Source: Acidobacteriota bacterium (GTDB lineage: Bacteria; Acidobacteriota; Thermoanaerobaculia; Multivoradales; J023). From it: a DNA stretch of 64,000 nt. Shown here piece by piece: positions 47,555 through 57,380 of the stretch (its first letter is position 1; the number at the start of each line of letters is the position of its first letter). The notes under the pieces were generated by a model that worked only from the letters and a program-made list of their open reading frames with translations, searched no databases and was not told the origin of the DNA. The translations under genes were made by a program, and so were the position numbers. Location: positions 62,001-126,000 of the forward strand of contig JAJCXO010000018.1 in NCBI GenBank assembly GCA_029263395.1. The letters run 5' to 3'.

Positions 47555-48403
47555 TTAAGACTTCGCTCCGTTGACCGCTTTGCTGATCGCCTTCTCTGGC
47601 GAGTTGAGATCAGCCCCGGAGAGCCGCTTGACCTCTTTGTCGCCAACAAAAACCACCGCAGTTGGGACACCATGAATGTCCTCGCGCTTGGCCTCGGGAT
47701 CTTCGTCAATCTGCGGCGGTAGACCGTAATACTCGAAGCTCACCTTGGAACCATCGAGCTCATCGGCGACCTTGATGATCCGCGGCACCAGACGACTGCA
47801 CACCGAACACCAGGTTCCGAAGTAGACCCGGACCCGAACATCGTCGCCTTGCGCTTTGAGTGCGGTGAGGGCCGGGGTTGTCGGCTTGTACTCGTTGGCC
47901 AGGGTCTCGTAGTCGGGCTTGTAGCTGCGCAGTGTCTCGGGCCCATGCTCACCGAGAAGCGGAGGCTTGGGACGCAGCTTCGCATCTTTGCCCTTGACCT
48001 TGAACAGGACCTCTTGGTTGGCCAGTCTGAACGAGCCCAGCGACCTGAACTCCGCGTCAGCCAGAATATCGATAAAACCGTCGTCACGCTTCGAGACCTT
48101 CATGAAGCTGACGCTCTCCACCGACTGCATCCGCGGGTTGACAATCACCGGGGAGGCGAGCTCAGGGGCGATGACCAGATACGCGGCGGCGCGATCGGAG
48201 AGGTAGATTTCGGCATGCTCCAGCGTCTTGCCGTCAAGCTCGAAGAGGAAGTCGCCGCTCGGCTTGAAATCACTGAAGACGGCATCCGCTGGAACCTGCG
48301 CGCTAGCTGGTAAGGCGATGCCCACCACCAACGCGGCAAGCAGGACTCCAACCCGACGCCCGATATGACGCGCTGGCGCCTGATGACTTGTCTCGTGTCG
48401 CAT
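47555..48403 (-). CDS. Periplasmic thioredoxin-like protein
   Basis: A 282-residue exported protein. TGAGG nine bases upstream supports ATG 48403. It has a signal peptide (VGVLLAALVVGIALPASA), an N-terminal domain of about 150 residues of unknown type (FELDGKTLEHAEIYLSDRAA), then a C-terminal thioredoxin fold with redox motif C199-S-V-C202 (FGTWCSVCSR) and cis-Pro region GVPTAVVF. It could reduce, oxidise or assemble disulfides or heme sites on the neighbouring envelope proteins. The gene is directly followed by the porin-like gene and preceded by a MauE-like gene. Confidence 0.88.
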   Translation of the reverse strand: MRHETSHQAPARHIGRRVGVLLAALVVGIALPASAQVPADAVFSDFKPSGDFLFELDGKTLEHAEIYLSDRAAAYLVIAPELASPVIVNPRMQSVESVSFMKVSKRDDGFIDILADAEFRSLGSFRLANQEVLFKVKGKDAKLRPKPPLLGEHGPETLRSYKPDYETLANEYKPTTPALTALKAQGDDVRVRVYFGTWCSVCSRLVPRIIKVADELDGSKVSFEYYGLPPQIDEDPEAKREDIHGVPTAVVFVGDKEVKRLSGADLNSPEKAISKAVNGAKS

Positions 48404-48444
48404 CTTGATAAACCTCATCTCTTGACGATGATCCAGATCCATAA

Positions 48445-48590
48445 TGGATCCTGACCTGATGTGGATCCTAGCTGAAGTGGCCCCCTAGCTTGCAGTAACC
48501 ACCGGTCTACAGTGACCACCAGCCTGCAGTGGATCCTAACGAGTAATCCTGGCTTGAGTGAACCTTGATCGGGAGTAAGACCTATCGAGA
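48445..48590. repeat. Degenerate ~17-bp tandem array
   Basis: Nine units of 14-18 bases follow each other, with consensus near TGGATCCTAGCCTGCAG; examples are TGGATCCTGACCTGATG, TGACCACCAGCCTGCAG and TGAACCTTGATCGGGAG. Nearly every unit starts TGG, TGA or TAA. It fills the gap between the Trx-like and MauE-like genes (48404-48717), where no gene is seen. Confidence 0.7.
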
Positions 48591-48657
48591 GCTTACTCCC
48601 CCCCGAAGAACTTACGGTTAGCCTAGTTTATCGGGTTTGGTCTCGCCCGGGTCTCAT

Positions 48658-48689
48658 GGCTTCCAAGTCGTTTGGCTTCCAAGTCGTTA
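48658..48689. repeat. 16-bp tandem duplication
   Basis: GGCTTCCAAGTCGTTT (48658-48673) is followed by GGCTTCCAAGTCGTTA (48674-48689), 28 bases after the end of the MauE-like coding region on its downstream side. Confidence 0.8.
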
Positions 48690-48717
48690 TCGAGTAGTGG
48701 TGTGATGACTTCCATAG

Positions 48718-49731
48718 CTACTGATTGCTGGCGTCTTCAGACTCCGCCAACTGGTCGAGCGGTGGCAGGCCATTGTAGGTTTCTACCACCTTACCATCGT
48801 GCACCAAAAACGATCTTGGCAAAGTGCGATAGAGCGGTCGCAACAAAGCCGGCGGTGCTTCACGCATTTCGAACGAGGGCGCATGGCTGAACCGAAACGT
48901 GAATAGCTCCTCCTCTGTGGCGTCGGTCAAGACCCACAATGATGGCCCCTTGGCTGCCCAATGAAACTCGTTCAACGAATCGACGTGTTGGGTGAAGGGA
49001 TCGTCCGTCAGCTGCGCCATGACGACAACGTGCTCGCCTTCGGCCAACTCCGGTAGGATGCCGTCCATACACACCAGATTCTTGTTCTCCTCTGAGCCGG
49101 CACAGATCGACAACGCCTCGATACCTGGCCGTAGGCGTGTCGCCAGATTGTCGAGTGGCAGGTCCGGCGCCTTCCAGGCAAGGATCGCCGTCGCAACCGC
49201 CAACACACTGACGATCGCCATCCGCAGCCGCGGCGAACGGCCGCCACGATCGAAGGCCAAGAACGCCAGCAGCAGAGCCGGCACCATCAACAGGAGGTCT
49301 TGCCAAAAAGCTTCCGCTGGCGTGCGCTCCACCAAATTGCCAAAACAGCCGCAACCGGCACCGTCTTCTGGCTCGATGCCCTGAGCGTAACGCCAATAGC
49401 TTCGGCCAGTAAGAAATAGGAAAAAGACCACCAGGCCTGCGGTTGGCAAAAGAATCCACAGTCGACGCACCATCAGTAAGAGCGCGGCGCCCAAGAACAC
49501 TTCGAGAGCAAGGGCGAACAGCGCCACGGCACTTGCCGGCAAAAGGAAATCCAAACCTTCCGAAGTAATTTGGGTGGCGAAAGCTGAAGGATCCAGCGTC
49601 TTGGCCCAGGCGGCGACCAGGAAAACCGCCCCCAGCACTACACCGCCGATCCGGCCCAACCAAACTTGCCAAGCAGGGCGGGTTGGACTCGGAGACGTCG
49701 GATGAGAATCGTTAGAAGGGAGTTCTTGCAT
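48718..49731 (-). CDS. MauE/DoxX-like membrane protein with C-terminal extracytoplasmic domain
   Basis: A 337-residue protein. About four TM helices (GGVVLGAVFLVAAWAKT onwards) include the MauE hallmark GCGCFG on a loop, a Cys pair that works in disulfide relay. A fifth TM leads to a C-terminal domain of about 170 residues with two more Cys (SICAG, LVCMDG) and a thioredoxin-like layout (HVVVMAQLTDDP, RSFLVHDGKVVE) lacking CxxC. MauE supports disulfide formation in methylamine dehydrogenase maturation. Here it opens a minus-strand run with a Trx-like protein, porin and lipoprotein. ATG 49731 is preferred over the frame opening at 49767. Confidence 0.82.
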   Translation of the reverse strand: MQELPSNDSHPTSPSPTRPAWQVWLGRIGGVVLGAVFLVAAWAKTLDPSAFATQITSEGLDFLLPASAVALFALALEVFLGAALLLMVRRLWILLPTAGLVVFFLFLTGRSYWRYAQGIEPEDGAGCGCFGNLVERTPAEAFWQDLLLMVPALLLAFLAFDRGGRSPRLRMAIVSVLAVATAILAWKAPDLPLDNLATRLRPGIEALSICAGSEENKNLVCMDGILPELAEGEHVVVMAQLTDDPFTQHVDSLNEFHWAAKGPSLWVLTDATEEELFTFRFSHAPSFEMREAPPALLRPLYRTLPRSFLVHDGKVVETYNGLPPLDQLAESEDASNQ

Positions 49732-49836
49732 TGGCAGATCGTAGTGTCGCCTCGGCGACCGGTGCAAGATGTCCTGGACGAGATTTACGGCTGCTTTACG
49801 CGTCGAGACCGACGCCAGCCGATTGGCACGCGAGAC

Positions 49837-51282
49837 TCAAGCCTGCCGGTGGACTTCCGTACCGGCGATCAAATCATGGAGGCCCCGCTTAGACTTGCTG
49901 AACGCGATCATCAAAAAACCGATGCCGAGCAGTAAGCCGCTCAACAGATAGCCAAGGATCCGCAACAAAGCCCGAGGAAACCCGATGCCAGCGTGACTAT
50001 CCTTCCCTACGCTGAGGTGAAGCTTACAGAGCCGCTTGCCTGGAGTGGCCCCCCAAATCGCCCATCCGAAAAGCAGAACCACGAAGGACAATCCGGACCC
50101 AACCACCGCGCCGACCTGCTGGCCGCCAAAAACATAGGCGCCCGCTGTCACCGCCACCATCCACACCACGTCGATAACATAAGCCAAAAAGCGAATACCA
50201 AAACCCGCCACCACAGCCGCTGGCGCAGGAGCACTGTAAGGGTTGCTGTAGGGATTCAGTGCCGGGTCAGCTGCCGGCGGTGGATTGGCCGCCGCTTCGA
50301 CCCGCAGCGCCTCGAGCATCTCCGGCCCCAACGTGTTGTCGAAACCATCGAGCGACGGCAGCAGCTCGCCGGTGGTCTGATCGAGACGCACGTCGCCAGC
50401 CGTCGGGATGGCGCCCGCTGGCGCGACCGGAGCCACTGGCGGTGCAGGAGTGGCGGGAGGCGCCGATGCAACCGGGGCTGTCGGCACAACTGGGGCTGTC
50501 GGCACAACCGGAGCTGCCAGCGCGGCAGAGGTTACTGGTGCTGCAGGGGTTGCTGGCTGAAGCGGTCTTACTGGGGCTGCCGATGCCGCAGGGGCTGCTG
50601 GCTGAACCGGGGCCGGCGCCACGACAGGTGGCGGTGCCGCGACAGGTGGCGGTGCCGCGACAGGTGGTGAAAACACCGGCGGCGGGCTGAGTGGCGCCGT
50701 CGGTGGCTCGGGAGATTGCGGAATAACCTCAGGTGCTGGCGGCTGGGCCGGCGAACTCTGGGGCGCGGACTGCACCGGCGGCGGTGCCATGTGACTCACA
50801 GGGGCTGGTTGGACTGGTGGCGGCGCCATGTGGGATGGGCCACCCGCGGGGACCGGCGCGATCGTAGGAGCAGTGTCTTCCCCCATCGCTTCCTGCGCCA
50901 ACTTGGCCGAGGCATGCTGCAAAAACAGCGTCGCGTCGCCATGCCCTTGGGCTGGAAGGGCCTCCATCCGGACAGTCTCGAACACCGACGCCCCGATGAC
51001 GCGCACCGAGATATCAGCATCACCCAATCCAAGAGAATCACCATGATGCAACTCGGCGTTGGCTTCGATCTTGGCGCCATTGACGAAAGTACCATTACTC
51101 GAGCCGAGATCCTGCAGCAGGATCTTGCCACTGTCCGCCTTGAGCACGACGTGACGGCGGCTGACACTAGGATCGTCAATCGGGACGTCGCAGTTCCGGC
51201 TGCGACCGACCGTCAACTCTCCTTCAGCTAGCTCGAAAGCCTGGTCTTTGAAATCGAGGAAATAGGTCCACCCCGCAGACAT
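49837..51282 (-). CDS. FHA domain-RDD membrane protein
   Basis: A 481-residue signalling protein. GGAGG six bases before ATG 51282 fixes the start. The FHA domain (residues about 1-95) has the phosphothreonine-binding pattern VGRSRNCDVPIDDPSVSRRH and LGSSNGTFVNG. A long Pro/Ala/Val-rich linker of about 200 residues follows, with PPPVAAPPPV repeats. A C-terminal RDD domain of three to four TM helices starts GFGIRFLAYVIDVVW and contains WGATPGKRLCKL. It could dock phosphorylated partners of the Ser/Thr kinases nearby at the membrane; that is inference. Confidence 0.92.
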   Translation of the reverse strand: MSAGWTYFLDFKDQAFELAEGELTVGRSRNCDVPIDDPSVSRRHVVLKADSGKILLQDLGSSNGTFVNGAKIEANAELHHGDSLGLGDADISVRVIGASVFETVRMEALPAQGHGDATLFLQHASAKLAQEAMGEDTAPTIAPVPAGGPSHMAPPPVQPAPVSHMAPPPVQSAPQSSPAQPPAPEVIPQSPEPPTAPLSPPPVFSPPVAAPPPVAAPPPVVAPAPVQPAAPAASAAPVRPLQPATPAAPVTSAALAAPVVPTAPVVPTAPVASAPPATPAPPVAPVAPAGAIPTAGDVRLDQTTGELLPSLDGFDNTLGPEMLEALRVEAAANPPPAADPALNPYSNPYSAPAPAAVVAGFGIRFLAYVIDVVWMVAVTAGAYVFGGQQVGAVVGSGLSFVVLLFGWAIWGATPGKRLCKLHLSVGKDSHAGIGFPRALLRILGYLLSGLLLGIGFLMIAFSKSKRGLHDLIAGTEVHRQA

Positions 51283-51361
51283 TGGCCGCCTCCATGACAA
51301 GTCTGGTCAAGAATTCTCAAGTAGATAATCAACGCATGTCTAAGTTTTGTTCAGAACAAGT

Positions 51362-52123
51362 CTAACATGGGCCAGTCGATGGCTCGCCAGCCGACATGCG
51401 ACGCAGCAACTCAGCTTGCGCCAGCGCCGCGGTGACGGCAGTTTCGACCCGTAGGATCCAGGGGCCAAGAGAGCACGCGACGAACCCTGCACGCTCGAAC
51501 GACTCGACCTCGCGATCGATCCACCCGCCCTCAGGCCCAATCGCGATCTCGAGCCGATTACCGGCCGATAGCGACAAGATGGATTCGAAGGGTTCGGATG
51601 CGTCAGGATGGGCCAGCACCCGCTGCGGCGGATCTGCTGCCGTCTCGAGTTCGCGCACGAACGGCATCAACAATCGGTGCTGCCGGACTATGGGTAGACG
51701 AGTCGTCATGCCCTGTTCAGCACCGAGTAAGAGATGCTTACGGATCGACTCGGGACGCAGTACCGGCGACGAGAAAAAGCTCTTCTCTACCCGCCAAGCT
51801 GCAGTCAGGTCGAGACGGCCGACATCCATCGCAGCTACGGTTTGCAGCACTCGGTGTAACACCGCCGGCCGTGGGACGCCTACGATCAGATCGATCCATG
51901 AGGCCGCGGGGGCTCGATCGCCGAGTTCGATCGCCAGTTCCACCATCTCGTTGTCGAGCGACACCACCCGGGCCTGGCCGATACCACCACCGACCACGCC
52001 GACCCGTAAGATTTGATCGGGAACCGCCCGCAGCACCGAACGAATGTGTTTGGCCCGGCGATCCTGCAGCTGTGCCCGCCCTGCGGCATCGATTTCGTCG
52101 GACTCGAGGAGCAGCAGATTCAA
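51362..52123 (-). CDS. rsmE: 16S rRNA (uracil(1498)-N3)-methyltransferase
   Basis: SPOUT-class RNA methyltransferase that modifies U1498 of 16S rRNA. Visible: N-terminal PUA-like part (HIRSVLRAVPDQILRVGV), the knot motifs EIAIGPEGGW and LGPWILRVETAVTAALAQ. Length 253 is normal. Translation starts at TTG, which overlaps the stop of the upstream M64 peptidase gene as TTGA, so the two are translationally coupled, an unusual pairing of a housekeeping RNA enzyme with a secreted peptidase. Confidence 0.94.
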   Translation of the reverse strand: MNLLLLESDEIDAAGRAQLQDRRAKHIRSVLRAVPDQILRVGVVGGGIGQARVVSLDNEMVELAIELGDRAPAASWIDLIVGVPRPAVLHRVLQTVAAMDVGRLDLTAAWRVEKSFFSSPVLRPESIRKHLLLGAEQGMTTRLPIVRQHRLLMPFVRELETAADPPQRVLAHPDASEPFESILSLSAGNRLEIAIGPEGGWIDREVESFERAGFVACSLGPWILRVETAVTAALAQAELLRRMSAGEPSTGPC

Positions 52124-53643
52124 GGGATTCCTACATTTTGTTCGGCCGCTACGAGAGCGGTTTTACCTTCGCCCCCTGCAGGTGCGGGGGCCGTGTGCAG
52201 ATCGATCACCTGCTCTAGCCCGCGCTGGCAGACTGCACAGAACGGTACTGGATCGCGGGTGAACATGATGCAGTCGATCTGCGGACGATAGGAGCCGCGG
52301 GCGGCGTAGTTGGCGCCTTCAAACGCCCCAACTTTGCCGGCCAACGGTGCAGATCCCAGCAACTTGGTGGTCTTCTTCTGCTGCTCGCGAAAGAGCTCTG
52401 ACATCTCATGTTCAGGACGGTTCTCGGCACGGATTTGGCGGCGGCGCTCCTGGATCGATTGCGCCTGTGCTTCGAATTCTGCTTTGGGCCAGGCGGATGG
52501 CACCGTCATCCCGGGCTCGACCAAGTCTCCCCACTTGAGTTTGGCTGGATCACGCAGTGTGGTTGCATTGACTTCCCAGGGTTCCACCCGGTCGGGCGGA
52601 ATTTCATAAGCCACCGACGACGTGTAGTACTCGTCGGCCAAACCCGCAAAATGATGCCCAAATTCGTGGACAAACAGATAGTCAGCGAAGTCACTATCCA
52701 CCGCCACCGTGCCATACAACCCGTAAATGCCGCCACCACCATAGGTTTCGGCATTGACCAATATCTCGACAAAGTCATACGGTGCTGAAGCCGCCACCTC
52801 ACGAAACGCACGATTATCGAAGGTCAAAACATACCGCTCCGAGCCAAAAGCATCGTACGTCGTGCCGACCGGTGAACGCCGATGAATCCCGGTTGACGGA
52901 CGGGAAACCCCTGACACTTCGGCCGTCGGACACAGCCCCCAGATGTTGAAATCGCTTCGCCGTTCAGCAAACGGCGACACCGCAAACAGAGCCTCGGTCA
53001 ACCGCCGAGCGTCACGTTCGAACTTCTCTCGCTCGGCGGCGGTGTAGCCGTCGCCGAGCAGCAGTAGATCAACTTTGGAACCAGGATCCCCACTGTGCTG
53101 AATTGCGATCAACTCGGGTCCGGCGAGCGCTGAGTCATCGATGAACATATCTTCTGGATCAACCTCGAGTCGCCAAACTTCCTGGAACGCATTGCGGGCA
53201 TCACGTTTGCTCAACACCACTCGCACAGGCTTGGTCGGCATCGGGAACCGCAGCGACTCATGGAAGGTTCGGTGGATCGACCGCGCCTCGCCGGTTGTCT
53301 CCCACTCGCCATAAATTGATGCAAAGCCCCGGGAATACAACGGCTGGCCGTCGGCCAAGTCTTCAACTCTGAAGAAGTATTTACCAAAGTTGGTCGTGTC
53401 CAGCGAACGATTCGGGTTCCCTGGCCACGCCAACGGTTCGATCACCACTCGGTCCAGGCTGAAGATCTCTTCGGTGGCGTTACCGGTATGAAAATAGTCG
53501 ACACGCAGCGTTTTGCGAGGATCGTGCGTCTTAGGGGGATCCTGCGGCTGGGGAGACTCAGTGGCCAACGAGATCGGCGCGATCAGCACCCAGACAAAAA
53601 CAGCACAGAGCATACGTAAACATCGCCTCACAGCTCTCTCCAT
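52120..53643 (-). CDS. Secreted M64 family metallopeptidase
   Basis: A 507-residue exported zinc peptidase of the IgA-peptidase M64 family. After a signal peptide (LCAVFVWVLIAPISLA) comes an N-terminal beta-rich domain, then the M64 catalytic part with SKVDLLLLGDGYTAAEREKF and the zinc site HEFGHHFAGLADEYY (His-Glu-x-x-His and later Asp). The C-terminal MFTRDPVPFCAVCQRGLEQV, with its CxxC, is typical of the family. The normal target of environmental members is unknown. Its stop overlaps the rsmE start. Confidence 0.93.
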   Translation of the reverse strand: MERAVRRCLRMLCAVFVWVLIAPISLATESPQPQDPPKTHDPRKTLRVDYFHTGNATEEIFSLDRVVIEPLAWPGNPNRSLDTTNFGKYFFRVEDLADGQPLYSRGFASIYGEWETTGEARSIHRTFHESLRFPMPTKPVRVVLSKRDARNAFQEVWRLEVDPEDMFIDDSALAGPELIAIQHSGDPGSKVDLLLLGDGYTAAEREKFERDARRLTEALFAVSPFAERRSDFNIWGLCPTAEVSGVSRPSTGIHRRSPVGTTYDAFGSERYVLTFDNRAFREVAASAPYDFVEILVNAETYGGGGIYGLYGTVAVDSDFADYLFVHEFGHHFAGLADEYYTSSVAYEIPPDRVEPWEVNATTLRDPAKLKWGDLVEPGMTVPSAWPKAEFEAQAQSIQERRRQIRAENRPEHEMSELFREQQKKTTKLLGSAPLAGKVGAFEGANYAARGSYRPQIDCIMFTRDPVPFCAVCQRGLEQVIDLHTAPAPAGGEGKTALVAAEQNVGIP

Positions 53644-53932
53644 ATGGTCGAGGTGTCAGATCGGGTCGGGGAGATGATACCTCAGGACCAATCCGTCAAC
53701 GATGACGCAAGCCTCCCTATCTGACGGTGATCTGTCCAGAGCTGCGGGGCACAAACATGATATCTTGCTTTCGGCAGGCGCCCTTGACTCGAAGCGGCTG
53801 GCTCGAGGGCATTACCGGGCAAAGCCACTCGGTTCCCGGCGATTAGCTGCTACGGCAGGCCAGGATCCAACAGCGCTCGCGGGGCGATGGACCCCGACCT
53901 TCTAGATCAGCGGATCCGCGCGGAAAACACCA

Positions 53933-56900
53933 ATGGATTTTGGCTTCGAAGAACGGCTCAACCAGGTACTCGCGCAAGCCTTCGAGCGCCCTCCAGAAGA
54001 ACGTCGCAAATTCATCGAGCGTGTCTGCCAGGACGATACCGGGTTACGCAACGAAGCCTTGACGTTCCTCGCCCGCCACAAGGAGATCGATGACCATCGG
54101 GCGTCCGGCACCTGGTCTCCGAGTGACTCGACCACCTTGTTCGACCGGGAACGTTGGACCGATACGGTCGAACACATCATGCCGGGGCCGGTCAACTCGC
54201 TCAGCGGTGCCACGGTTGGCCACTACCAGCTCTACGAGCGCCTCGGCAAGGGCGGTATGGGCTACGTCTACCGTGCCGAAGATACTCGGCTCGGGCGGGT
54301 TGTCGCGCTCAAATTTCTGTTGTTCGAGCTCAACGACACCGCTGAGGCCAAGTCGCGTTTTCTGCGCGAAGCGCGAGCTGCCTCGAAGCTCGACCACCCC
54401 AACATCTGCACCGTCCACGAAGTCAACGAAACTGACGATGGCCGGTTGTACATGGTCATGGCCTGTTACGAAGGCGAGACCCTCAAACAACGGCTAATGC
54501 GAGGCCCGCTGTCGATCGAAGAGGCAACCTACGTCACCCGCTCGGTCGCTGCCGGCTTGGCTCGAGCTCACCGTGAAGGGATCGTGCATCGCGACGTCAA
54601 GCCAGCCAATATCTTCTTGACCGAAGACGGCCAGGTGAAAGTGCTCGATTTTGGTATTGCCAAGATGATGGGCGACGCGGCGCTGACCCGCACGGGCTTA
54701 TCGGTCGGCACGCCGTATTACATGGCTCCCGAACAAGCCCTAGGCGAGTCGGAACCGCGCTCAGACCTCTGGGCATTAGGCGTCATCCTGTACGAGATGC
54801 TGACCGGCGAGCGCCCATTTCATGGCCCCCATCAGACCGCCATCATTCAAGCGGTGCTCAACAAAGAACCGGAGCCGGTGCTCAACAAACGCCCGGACAC
54901 GCCTGCCACGCTGATCCAGGTCGTCGAACGTGCCCTGGTCAAGGATCCTGACCTGCGTTTCCAAAACGCTGAAGAGCTCGCGTTTGCCCTGCCTGTAACC
55001 AATGAGAGCTCCATCATCGGTTTGCCAGCTCCCGACTTGGACACCATCGGTGTCAACTCAGCGAGCGCCCAAGCGGACCGTGGCCAGCAGAATTCACAAG
55101 GCACCTCGGTCGTCAACCGTCGACGTTCACTTCTACTGCCGTTCATTGCTGGAGTCGTGCTCACCGCTGCACTAGCGACAGGCTGGATCTACCGCCTGCA
55201 AAACTCCTCCCCCGAATCGATCCCGTATCCGACCGCCACCGCACCGGCAGCTGTTGCAGTGCTGCCGTTCATGGTCCGCGGCGACGACAGCTTCGAATAT
55301 CTCAGTGAAGGCATGGTGGATCTTCTGAGCACCAAGCTCGATGGCGCCGGAAACCTGCGTGCTGTCGACACCCGAGCGTTGCTGCGTCGCCGGATCGAAG
55401 AGTCGGTCGACACCACCGATCCAACAAGTGCTGCCAGCCTCGCTCGGCAGTTCGACGCAGATCTGCTGATCACCGGCAATATCTTCGAAGTTGCCGGCCA
55501 ACTGAGGTTCGATGCCAACCTCTATCGCGTTACATCGTCCAGCATCGAGCCGGCCGCCAGCGCTGAAGCCGAAGGCCCAGCCAGTGAAATCTTCTCCCTC
55601 GTAGACCGATTGGCGACCCAATTGTTAGCCGGCATGGATCACGGAGCCGGCACCCGAATGAAAAGACTGGCAGCCACCACCAGCGAGTCGTTTCAAGCCC
55701 TCAAGTTTTATCTCGAAGGTGAGAACGCTTGGCGAGCAGGACGATTCGCTGACGCCGCCAAAGCCTTCCAGGCAGCGGTCTCCGAGGATCCAGAGTTTGC
55801 GCTCGCCTGGTATCGACTGAGCCTGGCGCACAACTGGACCCTCGACCTCCAGGGATACAACGACGCGCTTCAGAAGGCGATCCGCAACGCCGAGCGGTTG
55901 ACGCCGGACGATCGCAGGCTGCTCGAAATCGCCATCGCGCTCAATGATGGCGACGACGTTACAGCCGGTAGCCTGCTGACTGAAGTGCTGAGCCGACGCC
56001 CGGACGATCTCGAAGCCTTGTTGGCGCTCGGCGAGCTCGAATTTCACCTCGGCCCGCTACGAGGCCAGTCTCTGGTCCAATCGCGGCGTAGTTGGGAGCG
56101 CGTTTTGGAGCTCGAGCCCGACGACCGTCAAGCCCATTTACATCTCGCTCGCATCGAAGGCTACCAGGAAGATTATGGAGCCTTGAGCGCTCGTAATCTC
56201 CGTCTACAGATCTTGTTGAAAGACAGCGAGCGCTCCTCGGAGTCGATGTTCTTTCACGCCATGACGCCGGGTGCCACTGCCGAACGCAAGACGTTACGCC
56301 AGTCGCTGCTGAACTCGGAGCTCGGATTGCCGTGGCTGCTGGCGGGTTACTCGCTGGGCAGTAATCGCGAGTATCGAGACTATTGGGCGGGTCTCTTTCG
56401 CGACCTCCTGGCCAAAGACCCTTCGCTGCGAAGCCAGGCCTTTGCCCATCGCCATCTCGGAATTTTGGCGCTGTCCGCCGGCCAGCTCGAAGAAGCAGAC
56501 CGCCACCTGATTGTTGCTGCCCAAGCCCCAGAGCAGGACCAAGAACATCGTGCACTCGCCGCCACCCTACCCTTCCGAGAGGTACCACAAGATCGTCTCG
56601 ACGCCTTGATCGCTGCCGTCGAAAGCTGGCCTACTGCACCGTCCGACGACTTTTCTCTCTTTGAGCCTCATGCCCGTTTCCCCACCCACCACCGGCTCTA
56701 TATCTTGGCACTGCTGGTCGCTCGTAACGGCGACGAGGCGCGGGCCTTGGCTCTTGCCGACGAGCTCGCCACACTCGAAGAGATCACCATCGCACCGGGC
56801 CTGGGCAAAGACCTCGAAAACGGTATCCGGGCAGCGGTCGCACAGCGGCAGGGCCGCTTCCAGGATGTTCTCACCTTGCTGGCGGAACGGCACGGCCGCT

Positions 56901-57220
56901 ACAGCTATGAGATGCCGATGGTCTCGCCGCTCTTCTCCCAGGTCCACAGCCGCTACTTGAAGGCCGAAGCACTCTTCGAGCTAGGCCAGTTTCAAGAGGC
57001 CCTGGGCTGGTACGAGTCTCTTCCTGAGCTGTCCTTCTTCGATCTTGCCTATCTCGGCCACGCCCGCCTACGACGTGCCGAGATCCATGACCAACTCAAT
57101 CAGCTGGAGCAGGCTAGTGAACAATATCGACGCCTGATCGAACTCTGGTCGGAGAGCGACGCAGCACTCCAGCCCGACGTCGAAACCGCCCGTCGACGGC
57201 TTGCCGAACTGGGCTCATAG
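53933..57220 (+). CDS. Ser/Thr protein kinase with TolB-like and TPR regions
   Basis: A 1095-residue membrane kinase, divergent from the M64 gene across a 289-base gap. Residues 1-95 are the short N-terminal helical region. The kinase domain has LGKGGMGYVY (near 103), HRDVKPANIF (near 218), VLDFGIAKM (DFG near 236), GTPYYMAPEQ (near 263). A TM segment lies about residues 401-420. Next is a TolB/FlgO-like domain (VAVLPFMVRGDDSFEYLSEG through DLLITGNIFEV, about 430-570), then TPR-like helices to the end. This kinase-FlgO-TPR order is typical of Acidobacteria; the signal sensed is unknown. Confidence 0.93.
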   Translation: MDFGFEERLNQVLAQAFERPPEERRKFIERVCQDDTGLRNEALTFLARHKEIDDHRASGTWSPSDSTTLFDRERWTDTVEHIMPGPVNSLSGATVGHYQLYERLGKGGMGYVYRAEDTRLGRVVALKFLLFELNDTAEAKSRFLREARAASKLDHPNICTVHEVNETDDGRLYMVMACYEGETLKQRLMRGPLSIEEATYVTRSVAAGLARAHREGIVHRDVKPANIFLTEDGQVKVLDFGIAKMMGDAALTRTGLSVGTPYYMAPEQALGESEPRSDLWALGVILYEMLTGERPFHGPHQTAIIQAVLNKEPEPVLNKRPDTPATLIQVVERALVKDPDLRFQNAEELAFALPVTNESSIIGLPAPDLDTIGVNSASAQADRGQQNSQGTSVVNRRRSLLLPFIAGVVLTAALATGWIYRLQNSSPESIPYPTATAPAAVAVLPFMVRGDDSFEYLSEGMVDLLSTKLDGAGNLRAVDTRALLRRRIEESVDTTDPTSAASLARQFDADLLITGNIFEVAGQLRFDANLYRVTSSSIEPAASAEAEGPASEIFSLVDRLATQLLAGMDHGAGTRMKRLAATTSESFQALKFYLEGENAWRAGRFADAAKAFQAAVSEDPEFALAWYRLSLAHNWTLDLQGYNDALQKAIRNAERLTPDDRRLLEIAIALNDGDDVTAGSLLTEVLSRRPDDLEALLALGELEFHLGPLRGQSLVQSRRSWERVLELEPDDRQAHLHLARIEGYQEDYGALSARNLRLQILLKDSERSSESMFFHAMTPGATAERKTLRQSLLNSELGLPWLLAGYSLGSNREYRDYWAGLFRDLLAKDPSLRSQAFAHRHLGILALSAGQLEEADRHLIVAAQAPEQDQEHRALAATLPFREVPQDRLDALIAAVESWPTAPSDDFSLFEPHARFPTHHRLYILALLVARNGDEARALALADELATLEEITIAPGLGKDLENGIRAAVAQRQGRFQDVLTLLAERHGRYSYEMPMVSPLFSQVHSRYLKAEALFELGQFQEALGWYESLPELSFFDLAYLGHARLRRAEIHDQLNQLEQASEQYRRLIELWSESDAALQPDVETARRRLAELGS

Positions 57221-57360
57221 TCCAGAACCAGCCAACTCGTCAGCCCAAGACGTTTCGTCGGCATCAACACCTCCGAGGGCAGCGGTAAACTGCCACTCCC
57301 TAGTCCCAACTCGCCCGATTTGGCCAAATGTCGACCCGCCAACCACCCTGACCTTCTAGT

Positions 57361-57380
57361 TCAGGGTCAGTCAGGGTCAG
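57361..57380. repeat. 10-bp tandem duplication across a stop codon
   Basis: TCAGGGTCAG occurs twice, 57361-57370 and 57371-57380. The second copy contains the stop codon of the minus-strand EEP-family gene (57377-57379). Confidence 0.75.
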
